The notes: generated by a model not told the origin, from the sequence alone. DNA of 64,000 nucleotides from CAZZBK01 sp964652155 (GCA_964652155.1 CAZZBK010000004.1:1-64000); one strand, 5' to 3'; shown: positions 1-9,314, numbered from the stretch's first letter. Program-made: numbers and translations.

Positions 1-201
1 ACAACCCGTTACAACCCGTTGCCGGGGACTACCCAGGGAGGGGTGAAACAGCCTGGCGTAACCAAATCGCCGTGGACGACAATTATGAACGTCGTGATTC
101 ATATTGCTCGACCCCCTCAGCCGAGTTAGGCTGATAGCATGCCTGCCTGGGTGATTGCCCTGCCCGATTTCCTGCCTGCCGCCGTGCGATGAGGTTTGCC
201 G
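1..201. other. Intergenic leader, no gene seen
   Basis: The window opens with a perfect tandem pair of the 10-mer ACAACCCGTT (1-20), after which no convincing reading frame is seen up to the first gene. It may hold the 3' side of an upstream transcription unit and the leader of the DUF1501 gene. DUF1501 genes in planctomycetes often follow a DUF1549/DUF1553 cytochrome-like gene, which would lie outside the window. Confidence 0.4.
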
Positions 202-1611
202 ATGTTCTCTGTCACCGATCCGCGCCCCACGCGTGATTGCCAAGGCTATTCGCGACGCGACTTTTTGCGTGTCGGGTCGCTCGGGCTGGGTGGCCTGAGC
301 CTGGCGGGGCTGCTCGAACAACACGCCCTGGGGGCGAATCCCGATTACCTGCGCGGCAAGTCGGTCGTGCTGCTGTTCATGCAAGGGGGCGCGCCGCATA
401 TCGAGTTCTTCGACCCCAAGATGAGCGCCCCGCGCGAGATTCGCAGCACCACGGGGGAGGTACAGACCAAGACGCCGGGCATCACCTTCGGCGGCACCTT
501 CCCAAAATTGGCTGCCATGACCGATCGCTTCTCGATCGTGCGCAGCTATGGCAGTGGCAACGCCGGGCACACCTACGGCGAGGTGCTAAGCGGCCGCAAC
601 GGCGCGACCGGCGCCACGATGAGCTCGATCTACTCGCGGATCCGCGGCACGAACCATCCGCGGACCGGGTTGCCGACCAACATGCTCGTGTTGCCCGAGG
701 CGGTCAAGGACGGCCTCAAGCTCGACAACAATTTCGAGACCGGCGCGTTGCCGACGCTCACGCAGAGCGGCACGCTCGGCGCGACGTATCAGGCCTTTAA
801 CCCCAGCGGCGGCGGCCAACTCAAGAACGACATGCAGCTGCGCGTCTCGCCCGACAAGCTCGCCGATCGCCGGTCGCTGCTGTACGCGCTCGATCAACTG
901 CGGCGCCGCACCGACATGTCGCGCTCGTTCGAGAGCCTCAACACCTACCAACAGCAGGCGCTCGATATTATCACGCGCGGCGTGGCCGAGGCATTCGACC
1001 TAAGCCAGGAAGACCCACGCACGCTGGAGAAGTATGACACGAGCAGCTTGTTCGACATGCGCGAGTTGACTCGTTGGTACGACATGCGACGGGCCAGCAA
1101 CCAACTGGGCCGGCAGATGCTGCTCGCCCGGCGGCTGGTCGAGGCCGGCTGCGGTTTTGTCACCGTCAGCGATTGCGGCTGGGACTATCATGCCAACGGC
1201 AACAGTCCCAAGTACATGGCCGGCATCCACTCGATGGGCCATCAAGTCGATCACGCCGTGAGCGCGTTCATCAACGACCTGCACGAGCGCGGGCTGAGCG
1301 ACAAGGTGCTGCTCGTCGTCACCAGCGAGATGGGCCGCACGCCGCGGATCAACAACAACGGCGGACGCGATCATTACGGCGAACTCACGTCGCTGCTCTT
1401 GGCCGGCGGCGGACTCAAGATGGGGCACGTCATCGGCCAGAGCGACGCTCAGGCAGCCCGGCCGACCACCGAGCCCTATCGGCCTGAAAATCTTGTGGCG
1501 ACGGTCATGAACACGCTGTTCGACGTCACGCAATTGCGGCTCGATCAGTCGTTGCCACGCGACGTGGTCAAGCTGGTCGAGGTCGGGCAGCCGATCGGCG
1601 CTTTGATCTAA
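202..1611 (+). CDS. Tat-exported DUF1501 protein
   Basis: A 469-residue protein of the DUF1501 family, which belongs to the alkaline phosphatase/sulfatase-like fold and is greatly expanded in planctomycetes; no exact substrate is known. The N-terminus carries a twin-arginine signal (SRRDFLRVG, about residues 19-27) followed by a Gly/Leu-rich hydrophobic stretch, so export in folded form is expected. Family landmarks include FMQGGAPHIEFFDPK, the central WDYHANGN region and TSEMGRTPRINNNGGRDHYG near the C-terminus. The ATG at 202 is preferred over the TTG at 196 because GAGG at 191-194 sits 7 nt upstream. A palindromic repeat follows the gene. Confidence 0.88.
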   Translation: MFSVTDPRPTRDCQGYSRRDFLRVGSLGLGGLSLAGLLEQHALGANPDYLRGKSVVLLFMQGGAPHIEFFDPKMSAPREIRSTTGEVQTKTPGITFGGTFPKLAAMTDRFSIVRSYGSGNAGHTYGEVLSGRNGATGATMSSIYSRIRGTNHPRTGLPTNMLVLPEAVKDGLKLDNNFETGALPTLTQSGTLGATYQAFNPSGGGQLKNDMQLRVSPDKLADRRSLLYALDQLRRRTDMSRSFESLNTYQQQALDIITRGVAEAFDLSQEDPRTLEKYDTSSLFDMRELTRWYDMRRASNQLGRQMLLARRLVEAGCGFVTVSDCGWDYHANGNSPKYMAGIHSMGHQVDHAVSAFINDLHERGLSDKVLLVVTSEMGRTPRINNNGGRDHYGELTSLLLAGGGLKMGHVIGQSDAQAARPTTEPYRPENLVATVMNTLFDVTQLRLDQSLPRDVVKLVEVGQPIGALI

Positions 1612-1651
1612 GTGCATCGACCGTGCGTCATGCTTCCGCAAGCTGTCGAGT

Positions 1652-1675
1652 CGGCGGCAGAGCCGCCGGCTTGGG
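1652..1675. repeat. Dispersed GC palindrome, copy 1
   Basis: The palindrome CGGCGGCAGAGCCGCCGG followed by CTTGGGG lies in the gap between the DUF1501 and RidA-like genes. The same motif recurs at 36404-36428 and, in reverse orientation with a changed loop, at 39712-39739. Arms of seven to eight GC pairs around an AGAG-like loop could fold as a hairpin in RNA or single-stranded DNA. Confidence 0.7.
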
Positions 1676-1764
1676 GATCATCATTTTGGATGCACGCCGT
1701 GGTCGGCGGCAGTATCATGGTCCTCGCCGTCTGAATGACCGTTCAACTGCGAGGATTCGCATCC

Positions 1765-2922
1765 ATGGGTCGCTCTCGTTTAATCGTATGTTGTGCGCTC
1801 ATCACGTTACTCGCCCAGCACGCTGACTTGGCCGCACAAGAAGGCCTGCGGCACATCGACCCTGCCGATGGCATGTCGCAAGCGGTCGTCGTCACGGGCC
1901 AACCACTCGTGCATACGCGGCAACTGGTCGACCCGAAAGCGGCTGAGCACTCGCTGGATGCCGCGCAGCAGATCGCCGCGGCATTCGCACAATTGCAAAG
2001 TGTGCTCAAGGCCCATGATTCGTCACTCGATCAACTCGTGCGATTAAACGTCTACGTGAAGACCGATGCCGTTGCCGATCAGCTACGGCAGACACTCGCG
2101 CAGCACGTGGGACAAGGTCGCCCGGCAGTTACGTTCGTGCGCGGCGAGTTGGCCCAGCCCGAGCAACTCGTGGCGCTCGATGGTATCGCGGCTGGCCAGC
2201 AACGTACAACAGCTTGGCAACCGCCGCAGATCGACCGTGACGCAACGGTGATGTATCAGGGTCGGGTCATGTACATTGCCGGCCAAGCCGAGAAGGCCGA
2301 CACGCTGCGTGCCGCGACTCGATTGACGATGGAAGGTTTGCGGAAGACGCTCGCCCTGTACGGCGGCACGCTCGAGCACGCCGTGCATGTGAAGTCGTTC
2401 ATGTTGCCCATTGCCGAGCAGGCCGACGTGGACGACGAGGTCGTGAAGTTCTTTGGCTCGCACAAGGCCGCGCCGCAATCGTTCGTCGAGTGGAGTTCCA
2501 ATCTGCCGATCGAAATTGAGTTGATCGCCTCGCTGCCGCCGCTCTCGGGTCCCGTGGTTGAGTACTTGACACCGCCGGGCGTAACGGCCTCGGGGGTGTT
2601 TAGTCGCGTGGCGATTATCAACAGCCCGACGGTGATATACACGGCTGGCTTGACCAGCCGCGCGTCGGGCAGTGGCGAGGCGCAGGTCCGTGGCGTGTTT
2701 GCCCAGTTGCAGGCGTTGACCGCCGCGACGCAGAGCGATTTGAAGCACTTGGCCAAGGCGACGTACTATGTGGCCGACAACGACGTGAGCACGATGCTTA
2801 ACAAGATTCGGCCCGAGTATTACGATCCCGCCCGGCCCCCATCGGCGAGCAAGGCGCTCGTCGGCGGCGTGGGTCGCGCAGGCCGCACGCTGACGATCGA
2901 CATGATCGCCGTGCCGAAATGA
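1765..2922 (+). CDS. Exported protein with three RidA-like domains
   Basis: A 385-residue protein with a signal peptide (about residues 1-25, ending near DLAAQ) and three consecutive domains resembling RidA/YjgF/UK114, at roughly residues 35-150, 160-265 and 270-385. Domain 1 has QLVRLNVYVKTD and RPAVTFVRGEL; domain 2 has GRVMYIAGQAEKADT and AVHVKSFML; domain 3 has YTAGLTSRASGSGEAQ, KATYYVAD and RPPSASKALVGGVG. RidA proteins are normally single-domain trimers that deaminate reactive enamines in the cytoplasm. Three domains in one exported chain suggests an intramolecular pseudo-trimer, which is inference. ATG 1765 is chosen over 1735 because it follows GAGGA and begins the signal peptide. Confidence 0.75.
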   Translation: MGRSRLIVCCALITLLAQHADLAAQEGLRHIDPADGMSQAVVVTGQPLVHTRQLVDPKAAEHSLDAAQQIAAAFAQLQSVLKAHDSSLDQLVRLNVYVKTDAVADQLRQTLAQHVGQGRPAVTFVRGELAQPEQLVALDGIAAGQQRTTAWQPPQIDRDATVMYQGRVMYIAGQAEKADTLRAATRLTMEGLRKTLALYGGTLEHAVHVKSFMLPIAEQADVDDEVVKFFGSHKAAPQSFVEWSSNLPIEIELIASLPPLSGPVVEYLTPPGVTASGVFSRVAIINSPTVIYTAGLTSRASGSGEAQVRGVFAQLQALTAATQSDLKHLAKATYYVADNDVSTMLNKIRPEYYDPARPPSASKALVGGVGRAGRTLTIDMIAVPK

Positions 2923-2989
2923 ATCGCGCGCGCTGAGTTGAGAGGATCCGAGGCTCTACATCTTCCACGCATCGTGCAGGAAGCGACAA

Positions 2990-3082
2990 GGTGGCTGGCG
3001 TTATGCGCAGCATAACCCGGCACTCCGTGGCGATCTCACACTTCACTCGCCGGGTTTTGCTGACGCAAAACGCCAGCCACCC
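2990..3082. repeat. Structured dispersed repeat (REP doublet-like), copy A
   Basis: A 93-bp element whose ends are inverted copies of GGTGGCTGGCGTT(A/T)TGC. Each end also forms its own hairpin: GTTATGC/GCATAAC on the left and GTTTTGC/GCAAAAC on the right. A clearly related element lies at 39822-39914, and similarity continues about 20 bp past the right end. In copy B the left stem reads GTTTTGC/GCAAAAC and the right stem GGTTTGC/GCAAACC, so both stems changed in a compensatory way. It sits between the 3' ends of two convergent genes. Confidence 0.8.
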
Positions 3083-3114
3083 AGAATCGTGACACCCACA
3101 CGTGGAAAGCGACG

Positions 3115-4185
3115 CTACTTCTTCCAGGCGTCACGCAGGAAGCGGACCCAGTTGCCGTGCATGACCTGTGGAATGTCGTCGGACTTGTAACCACGCGCCT
3201 TGAGCATCTCGGGCAGCCGGTTCAGATCGGCAATCGTGTCAATGTCGCCGGGACTCTGCTCGAGCCCGTAGCCGCCATCGAGGTCGGTGCCGACGCCGAT
3301 GTGCTTGGCGTTGCCCGCAAGCTGACAGATATGGTCCCAGTGGTCGAGCAGGTGCGAGAGCTTGACCCCCGAGTCTTGTGGAGTGGTTTTACCGCGAATC
3401 CAGCCCTTGACCATCATCCAGGCATCGAGCGCGCCGCCGAGCACCGCGCCACGCGCGATCAGGGCCTTGATCTGATCGTCGCTGAACTGCCGTTGATCGG
3501 GGACCAACGAGCGACAATTCGAGTGGCTCGCCCAGACGGGGCCGTGGAACAACTCGAGCGCTTCCCAAAACGCTTCGTCGCTCAGATGCGTGGCGTCGAG
3601 GATCATGCCGAGCCGATCCATCTCTTGGACCAACTCGCGGCCGATGGACGTGAGCGGGCCAGGCAGGTGCGTGCCAGGCGAGTAGCGGCCGTGACCGTAA
3701 TGGGCGGGACCCAACGCTCGCAGGCCTTGGGCGTAGGCCCGCTCCAGGTGCTTGGGCGTGAGGATCGAGTCGGCCCCTTCGAGGCTCAGAATGTACGCGA
3801 CGGGCGTGTTGGCCGGTGGTGTGCCGTTCCACAGCGCGACGTATTTGTCGAGCTGCTCGACGGTCGTGATCTGCGCCATCTCGCCCGCCTCTTCCATCGC
3901 CCGATACCACGAGAGCTGACCCTGTGTTTGGGCCCAGGCGATCTCGGGAGCGTGCCAGCCGGGGAGCGGGTTGCCGGGGCCCACATAGCGGCCGATGAGC
4001 GTGGCGACGCAGACACCAATCTTGCCGCGACGCATGTCGGGCAGCGCGACCGTCCCCTTGGCGCGGTCGACCTTGTCGGTACGGCCCCGTTCGCGCTCGC
4101 GAATCTCGTGGACCGTTTTGGTCAGATCGCGATTCCATTCCAGGGCGTTCATACTGAGGTCGAGATGGCAGTCGAAGATGAGCAT
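3115..4185 (-). CDS. Membrane dipeptidase, peptidase family M19
   Basis: A 356-residue zinc dipeptidase of family M19 (renal dipeptidase-like), which hydrolyses dipeptides with two zinc ions in a TIM barrel. Visible ligand motifs are FDCHLDLS at the N-terminus (H-x-D), SLEGADSI (bridging Glu), ATHLSD and ASHSNCR (His ligands), and GTDLDGGYG near the C-terminus. No signal peptide is seen, so the protein is probably cytoplasmic, although some relatives are secreted. It is convergent with the RidA-like gene across the structured repeat. A short 7-bp tandem repeat lies just upstream of its start. Confidence 0.9.
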   Translation of the reverse strand: MLIFDCHLDLSMNALEWNRDLTKTVHEIRERERGRTDKVDRAKGTVALPDMRRGKIGVCVATLIGRYVGPGNPLPGWHAPEIAWAQTQGQLSWYRAMEEAGEMAQITTVEQLDKYVALWNGTPPANTPVAYILSLEGADSILTPKHLERAYAQGLRALGPAHYGHGRYSPGTHLPGPLTSIGRELVQEMDRLGMILDATHLSDEAFWEALELFHGPVWASHSNCRSLVPDQRQFSDDQIKALIARGAVLGGALDAWMMVKGWIRGKTTPQDSGVKLSHLLDHWDHICQLAGNAKHIGVGTDLDGGYGLEQSPGDIDTIADLNRLPEMLKARGYKSDDIPQVMHGNWVRFLRDAWKK

Positions 4186-4211
4186 GGTGATGGAGGGGTG
4201 TGGGGTGAGGA

Positions 4212-4234
4212 AGACTGGAGACTGGAGACTGGAG
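4212..4234. repeat. Short tandem repeat, 7-bp unit
   Basis: About 3.3 perfect copies of AGACTGG lie between the M19 dipeptidase start and the sialidase stop. Slipped-strand variation in copy number would be possible. No function is evident. Confidence 0.7.
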
Positions 4235-4302
4235 TGAGACGGAGTTTTTCGTTAGCCGCGATGCAATAGCGGAGCGCGGAAGTCGGATCAGGGGCAACGA
4301 CT

Positions 4303-5355
4303 TTAGGGGCTCGTCAGATACGAAAGCGGGAACGTGACCAACGTCAGATACTTGTAGTTGTCGCGCTCGTAAAGCAATCCGACACGACCGTCGCGCAACA
4401 CCGTTAAGCAGCAATACGCCGCCGAGCCGCCGTCGATCAACTTACTGGCGCTCCAGGTGCGTCCTTCGTCGGTGCTGAGCCGGACGGTCATCTGTTTACG
4501 TTTGCTGGGATGGGCCGGGTTGGCAAACAGCAGCCGGCTGGCATGGTCCGCGTTGAGCCACGAGTAACGGATCAGGCTCGCTTGGCAGGTCGGCTCGGTC
4601 AAGGCGGCGTCGAACGTCGGCGCGCTCCAAGTCAATCCGTCGTCGCGACTGCGACTGACGACACGCTGCCCGACCAGATCGGGTCGTTTACCGCTGCGCC
4701 CCCAGTGGTTGCGCATGTTGATGAGCAGTTCCGAGCCACCACCGCTCACGAGAGTTTCGACCAGTTGGCACTCGTTGGTGTGCTCGCCGACGATGCCGCC
4801 GACGTGCCAAGTCGCGCCGCGGTCGTCACTGTAAATAATGTGTGCCGAGCTGGGGCCGCTACGGTCGGTGGTCGTGCGATGGTTGGCCGGCAGGATCAGC
4901 CGCCCACGATGCGGACCGTGGACGAGTTGAATGCCCACGCCCGGCCCGAGCGCGTACCAACCCCAGCCGCTGCGACTGGTCTGGCTCGTGATGTCGCGCA
5001 CCGCTGCCCAGGTGAGGCCATCGTCGTCGCTGTGGGTGATGAGCACGCGGCCGTTTTTGCGATTCATCGTCAGCAGGACCCGACCGGTCTGTTGATCGAC
5101 CACGGCACACGGGTTGCCGATCGTAATGACAGCGTCCCCCCCTTCGTCGTGAATGAGTTGCACGCCGCTCCAGGTGGCACCGTCGTCGGTGCTCCGCTTC
5201 ATGACGAGGTCATTGTCGCCGTCGTCTCCCAGCTCGCGCTTGCGCCCTTCGCAGAAGGCGAGCAGCGTGCCGGCCTTGGTCGTAACGAGCGAGGGGATAC
5301 GGTAGGCGAAGTAACCCTCGCCACCGGCGCTAAACACGTCGACGCGGCGCGGTTC
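4303..5355 (-). CDS. Sialidase (BNR/Asp-box), N-terminus lost in gap
   Basis: A partial protein of 350 visible residues from the exo-alpha-sialidase superfamily (six-bladed beta-propeller, GH33-like). It shows YRIPSL, the counterpart of the FRIP motif holding an active-site Arg, and at least five Asp boxes: STDDGATW, SDDDGLTW, SDDRGATW, SRDDGLTW and STDEGRTW. LLAFCEGR is another typical sialidase stretch. Start and probable signal peptide fall in the N run at 5356-5455. Planctomycetes carry many such enzymes for host or algal glycans, and the true substrate cannot be read from sequence alone. Confidence 0.85.
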   Translation of the reverse strand, partial: EPRRVDVFSAGGEGYFAYRIPSLVTTKAGTLLAFCEGRKRELGDDGDNDLVMKRSTDDGATWSGVQLIHDEGGDAVITIGNPCAVVDQQTGRVLLTMNRKNGRVLITHSDDDGLTWAAVRDITSQTSRSGWGWYALGPGVGIQLVHGPHRGRLILPANHRTTTDRSGPSSAHIIYSDDRGATWHVGGIVGEHTNECQLVETLVSGGGSELLINMRNHWGRSGKRPDLVGQRVVSRSRDDGLTWSAPTFDAALTEPTCQASLIRYSWLNADHASRLLFANPAHPSKRKQMTVRLSTDEGRTWSASKLIDGGSAAYCCLTVLRDGRVGLLYERDNYKYLTLVTFPLSYLTSP

Positions 5356-5455
5356 NNNNNNNNNNNNNNNNNNNNNNNNNNNNNNNNNNNNNNNNNNNNN
5401 NNNNNNNNNNNNNNNNNNNNNNNNNNNNNNNNNNNNNNNNNNNNNNNNNNNNNNN
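5356..5455. other. Assembly gap (100 N)
   Basis: Exactly 100 N, the usual placeholder for a scaffold gap of unknown size. It separates the 5' end of the sialidase gene from the 3' end of a RidA gene. Reading through it creates a false fusion protein. Confidence 0.98.
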
Positions 5456-5847
5456 GGCAACTGCACGAAACCCACCGCGCTGCGGGCATGGTAGCCATCG
5501 GTCGTTTTGCCGAAGATCTCGTGAATCAAGTCGCTGAAGCCATTGATGACCAGATGCTGGTCGGTGTATTCGAGCGTCGAGTTGACGCAGCCAAGCACCT
5601 TGAGCACGCGCAGATTGTCGAGCGTGCCGTGCGTGTTCCAAACCGAGCGGAGCACCTTGATGGCACAATTTCGAGCGGCGTCGTAACCCTGCTCGGTCGT
5701 CACGCCCGCTCCGAGCTTCCCTTTCAGATCGCTGGTGTGGCCCGAGGTGATGAGCAAATTGCCCGTGCGAACGCAGAGGTTCAGATAGCCGGGTGTGAGT
5801 TTCTCGAATTTCAGGCCGAGGCTCTCAGCCGTTTGTTGCGGACCCAT
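5456..5847 (-). CDS. RidA/YjgF family protein, C-terminus lost in gap
   Basis: About 130 residues of a single-domain RidA family protein, nearly complete and without a signal peptide. It shows LLITSGHTSD, the core VLKVLGCVNSTLEYTDQHLVINGFSDL, and GYHARSAVGFVQL, which contains the conserved Arg that binds substrate carboxylate in RidA (2-iminobutanoate deaminase). The last 10-20 residues should lie in the N run. AAAGGAG precedes the ATG at 5847. It is distinct from the exported three-domain protein at 1765. Confidence 0.85.
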
Positions 5848-5997
5848 GAGCGGGAGCTCCTTTCAAAGTGGGCACCAATAGCGTGCCGTAACGAATTCGT
5901 CTGGGCTTATCAGAATTGCATAAAGCGGGGCGCGTTGCAACCGGGGGCCAACAGACGCGCGGCAGGAGACTCGTCCGCCGAGGTTCTCTGGCGCGAT

Positions 5998-7023
5998 TTA
6001 CGACGGTTGCTGGGCGCGGGCGAGCCGGTCCTGGATCGCATGCCAAGCCGGGTCCTCAAGCGGCGGACGACTCACGATGATCCGATCGATCGACGCGGCT
6101 TCGAGCGCGTAGAGCGCCGCGTATAACTGTGCCGCGTATGCCGGGGCGTCGCGAGGCATGTCGATCGTATCGACCCGGTTCGGGTCGAAGGCCGGTGCGT
6201 TGGACGCAGGAAGCCGCAGCCAGCCGACACGCTCGCCGGCCGCCAGACACGCGGCGATCCGAGCCGCATCGTCGGCCACACACTCCAGCGGTACGCGCGG
6301 CGCGTAGTGCCGACTGAGCAGCCCCGGCGAAGGGAGTGCTGCGGCGAGACTCGATCCCGTCGCAGCGGTCGAGTTCGCGAAGATCGGCTCCCCCAGCGCC
6401 TCGGCAAGTTGCTCGGGAGAAACCAGCCCGGGACGCAACAGCCGCACCGGCGATTGGGTCACGTCGACCACGGTCGATTCCAGGCCACCCTCGGCCGGGC
6501 CACCGTCCAGGATCAACTCGATGCGGCCGTCGAGTGTGCGGCGCACGTGCTCGGCGGTCGTCGACGAGATGCGATTCGATACGTTGGCGCTGGGCGCGGC
6601 CAGGGGGACTCCGGCTGCCTCGATCAGCGCGCGAGCCAGTGGATGCCTCGGCACGCGAATCGCCACGGTCGGACCGCCCGCCGTGACGATGTCGGGGATC
6701 AGCGACTGCTTGGGGAGCACGAGCGTGAGCGGCCCGGGCCAAAAGTGTTCGGCAAGCACCTGAGCCGTTCGGGGCCAAGCCGTGACGAGTTGCCGAGCGG
6801 CCGCGATCGAGTTGACGTGCACGATGATCGGGTTGCGCGACGGTCGCCCTTTGGCCTCAAAGATGCGCCCCACGGCGCTGGCATCGAGCGCATTGGCCCC
6901 TAGCCCGTAGACGGTTTCCGTCGCAAAGGCGACGACCCCGCCACGGCGCAAGACCGCCGCCGCCTCGGCGAGTGCCGATGGCTCGGGCGCGGTGCGATCG
7001 ACGATCAAGGTGCGGGTGAGCAT
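5998..7023 (-). CDS. L-threonylcarbamoyladenylate synthase (Sua5 type)
   Basis: A 341-residue Sua5-type enzyme that makes threonylcarbamoyl-AMP from Thr, bicarbonate and ATP, the first step of tRNA t6A37 modification. The YrdC domain fills about residues 1-205, with FATETVYGLGANA, the KGRPSRNPIIVHV loop and PSANVSNRIS. The longer C-terminal Sua5 domain follows a linker containing SPGLLSRHYAPRVPLE, a landmark that separates Sua5 from shorter TsaC proteins. The gene is divergent from der, and the two starts are about 95 bp apart. Confidence 0.92.
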   Translation of the reverse strand: MLTRTLIVDRTAPEPSALAEAAAVLRRGGVVAFATETVYGLGANALDASAVGRIFEAKGRPSRNPIIVHVNSIAAARQLVTAWPRTAQVLAEHFWPGPLTLVLPKQSLIPDIVTAGGPTVAIRVPRHPLARALIEAAGVPLAAPSANVSNRISSTTAEHVRRTLDGRIELILDGGPAEGGLESTVVDVTQSPVRLLRPGLVSPEQLAEALGEPIFANSTAATGSSLAAALPSPGLLSRHYAPRVPLECVADDAARIAACLAAGERVGWLRLPASNAPAFDPNRVDTIDMPRDAPAYAAQLYAALYALEAASIDRIIVSRPPLEDPAWHAIQDRLARAQQPS

Positions 7024-7118
7024 CGTAAAACTGCGTGGCGAGCGGGGTTTGTCACCCTATCTTAACAGCCCTGAGTCCGGTAAAATCGATGTTTTAATCC
7101 TCGCTGTATTGTTTTGCC

Positions 7119-8561
7119 ATGTCTCTGCCCCGCGTCGCGATTGTTGGTCGGCCCAATGTGGGCAAGAGCAGCCTGTTCAACTGGCTCGTGCGCAGCCGGC
7201 TGGCCATTGTCGACGATCGGCCTGGCGTGACCCGCGATCGAGTGAGCCACGTGGTCGAAGAGGGGGGGCGATACTTCGAGCTGATCGACACAGGCGGCAT
7301 CGGCTTCATCGACGAAGACAACCTCACCGAGGAGGTTGAACATCAGATTCAACTCGCGCTGGAGTCGGCGGCCGTCATTCTGTTCGTGGTCGACACCCGC
7401 GCCGGCCTGACACCCCACGATGCTGAAGTGGCGCAACGGTTGCGAGCGATCCAGGCACCGGTCGTGCTGCTGGCCAACAAGACCGACGCCGACTCGCTCG
7501 AAAACTTGAGCAACGACTTTTTCCAACTCGGCTTCGGCACGCCCCTTTGCATCAGCGCGCGCGAGCATCGCGGCTACGACGACATGATGCTCGCGGTGCT
7601 CAAACATCTGCCCGAACAAAGCGACGAAGCGCCACCGGGCGAGCCCGAGATGAAGCTGGCGATGGTCGGCCGGCGGAACGTTGGCAAGAGCACGCTGGTC
7701 AACACCCTGGCGCAAGAAGAGCGGATGATTGTCAGCGAAGTGCCCGGCACGACGCGCGACAGCGTCGACGTGCGCTTCGAGATCGACGGCAAGCCGTTCG
7801 TGGCCATCGACTCGCCCGGCGTTCGCAAGCGCAAGAGCGTGACGACCGACATCGACTTTTACAGTCTCGTCCGTTCGCAACGAAGCATTCGCCGCGCCGA
7901 CGTCGTGTTCTTGTTCTTCGATTGTGCGCAGCCGATCAGCCAGGTCGACAAGCAGCTCTGCGATTTTATCCTTGAACAGTTTAAGCCCTGCGTGTTCGTC
8001 GTGAACAAGTGGGACCTGTATGCCGGCAAGGTCGGCATGGACGAGTGGGTCAAGTATCTGCGCGACACCTTCCGCTCGATGGATTATGTGCCGATCTCGT
8101 TTATCACCGGGCAGTCGGGCAAGAACGTCAAGAAGCTCATCAACCACGGGCAGATGTTGTTCAAACAGGCCCGCATGCGCGTGAGTACGGGCGAGTTGAA
8201 TCGGGCCTTGCGCGAGGCGATCGCCAAGAACTCGCCGCCGCTCTATAAGAACCGGCAGCCCAAGATTTACTACGCCACGCAGGTCTCGACCGAGCCGCCG
8301 ACGATCGTGCTGTTTTGCAGTCGGCCCGACGCGATCAGTCCCAACTATCAGCGGTATTTGCAAGGTTACTTACGTGACAACTTGCCCTTCGGCGAGGTGC
8401 CGATCCGGTTCTACTTGCGTCGTCGCGGCGCGCCGGCCCCGGACAGCGTGCAAGAAGAATTGGACTCGAAATTGCCGCCGGACATCGACGACGATTTTGA
8501 CGACATGCCCGAGGGGGGCGAGTTGAACGACGACCGCGAGTCGCTCAGCGAAGAGTCGTAA
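7119..8561 (+). CDS. der: Ribosome biogenesis GTPase Der (EngA)
   Basis: A 480-residue tandem GTPase required for 50S subunit maturation. The first G domain has GRPNVGKSS (residues 8-16), DTGG and NKTD; the second has GRRNVGKST (about 185), DSPG and NKWD (about 296). A C-terminal KH-like domain follows, then an acidic, low-complexity tail (DIDDDFDDMPEGG). Length and order fit Der. A weak inverted repeat GGGTGA/TCACCC lies at 8577-8598 downstream, without a T-tract. Confidence 0.97.
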   Translation: MSLPRVAIVGRPNVGKSSLFNWLVRSRLAIVDDRPGVTRDRVSHVVEEGGRYFELIDTGGIGFIDEDNLTEEVEHQIQLALESAAVILFVVDTRAGLTPHDAEVAQRLRAIQAPVVLLANKTDADSLENLSNDFFQLGFGTPLCISAREHRGYDDMMLAVLKHLPEQSDEAPPGEPEMKLAMVGRRNVGKSTLVNTLAQEERMIVSEVPGTTRDSVDVRFEIDGKPFVAIDSPGVRKRKSVTTDIDFYSLVRSQRSIRRADVVFLFFDCAQPISQVDKQLCDFILEQFKPCVFVVNKWDLYAGKVGMDEWVKYLRDTFRSMDYVPISFITGQSGKNVKKLINHGQMLFKQARMRVSTGELNRALREAIAKNSPPLYKNRQPKIYYATQVSTEPPTIVLFCSRPDAISPNYQRYLQGYLRDNLPFGEVPIRFYLRRRGAPAPDSVQEELDSKLPPDIDDDFDDMPEGGELNDDRESLSEES

Positions 8562-8847
8562 ACGGGATCCATTCTAGGGTGAGTTCATGCATTCACCCAA
8601 ATCCAATCACCCACCCATTGGTGGTGTCTGGTCGACTCGCCCTTCATCCGCAGTTGGAAGGTGAAGCACTGCTCGCGTAATATTTTCCATAATTCTATGT
8701 TATCCAGGGACTTACGATCGCTTCCACTGGCGGCAAAATAGGCGATTGACGAGACTGCCCTAGAGCGTATTATTGATTTCGGATATTTCGTTTGATGCGG
8801 TTATTTCGTATGCGTGCTATGATTGCTGTAGCCATGGAGTGCTAAAA

Positions 8848-9312
8848 ATGAGCATCGCTGACCTACCAGAAACTGTTGCACCTACCCTCGCTGACACGGA
8901 ACTCGCAAAGCAATCTGCGCGGAGCCTGTCACGATTGGCACGTGCTAGCAAAACAAGAGTAAACCTTCGATTCCAAGCGGATGATACCCCCGAAGAAACG
9001 GTTGAGATTCCGAGTTCTGCTTTTCGATTATTGACGGATATTCTGAATCAAATGGCCATGGGCAATGCGATCACGCTAATCCCAATTCATGCAGAACTCA
9101 CGACTCAACAAGCTGCCGATATTTTGAACGTTTCTCGGCCATTCGTCATTAAGCTAATCGAAGAAAGCAAGCTGCCATGCAGGATGGTAGGCTCACACCG
9201 AAGAGTGCTGTTCAAAGACTTGATGGATTACAAGCATAAAGTGGACCAAGAACGCCTTAAGATTCTCGACGAGTTGGTTGCTCAAGCTCAGGAACTAGAC
9301 ATGGGGTACTAG
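8848..9312 (+). CDS. Excisionase-type HTH antitoxin
   Basis: A 154-residue protein with a C-terminal excisionase/MerR-like helix-turn-helix (about 83-130: LTTQQAADILNVSRPFVIKLI, then the wing SHRRVLFKDLMDYK). It is followed 2 nt later by a PIN-domain gene, matching the known pairing of HTH antitoxins with PIN ribonuclease toxins. Such antitoxins normally neutralise the toxin and repress their own operon. The ATG at 8848 is preferred over an in-frame codon at 8773 because homologous proteins start near MSIADLPE. The gene is visibly more AT-rich than its neighbours, suggesting acquisition. Confidence 0.8.
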   Translation: MSIADLPETVAPTLADTELAKQSARSLSRLARASKTRVNLRFQADDTPEETVEIPSSAFRLLTDILNQMAMGNAITLIPIHAELTTQQAADILNVSRPFVIKLIEESKLPCRMVGSHRRVLFKDLMDYKHKVDQERLKILDELVAQAQELDMGY

Positions 9313-9314
9313 AG

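Noticed and set aside
4212..4234. Possible CRISPR-like array
   Set aside because: A 7-bp unit in direct tandem without spacers is a simple repeat. No CRISPR array or cas gene is seen in the window.
4303..5847. A single sialidase-RidA fusion protein
   Set aside because: The join is made of 100 N. The two parts are separate genes on the same strand, each cut by the gap.
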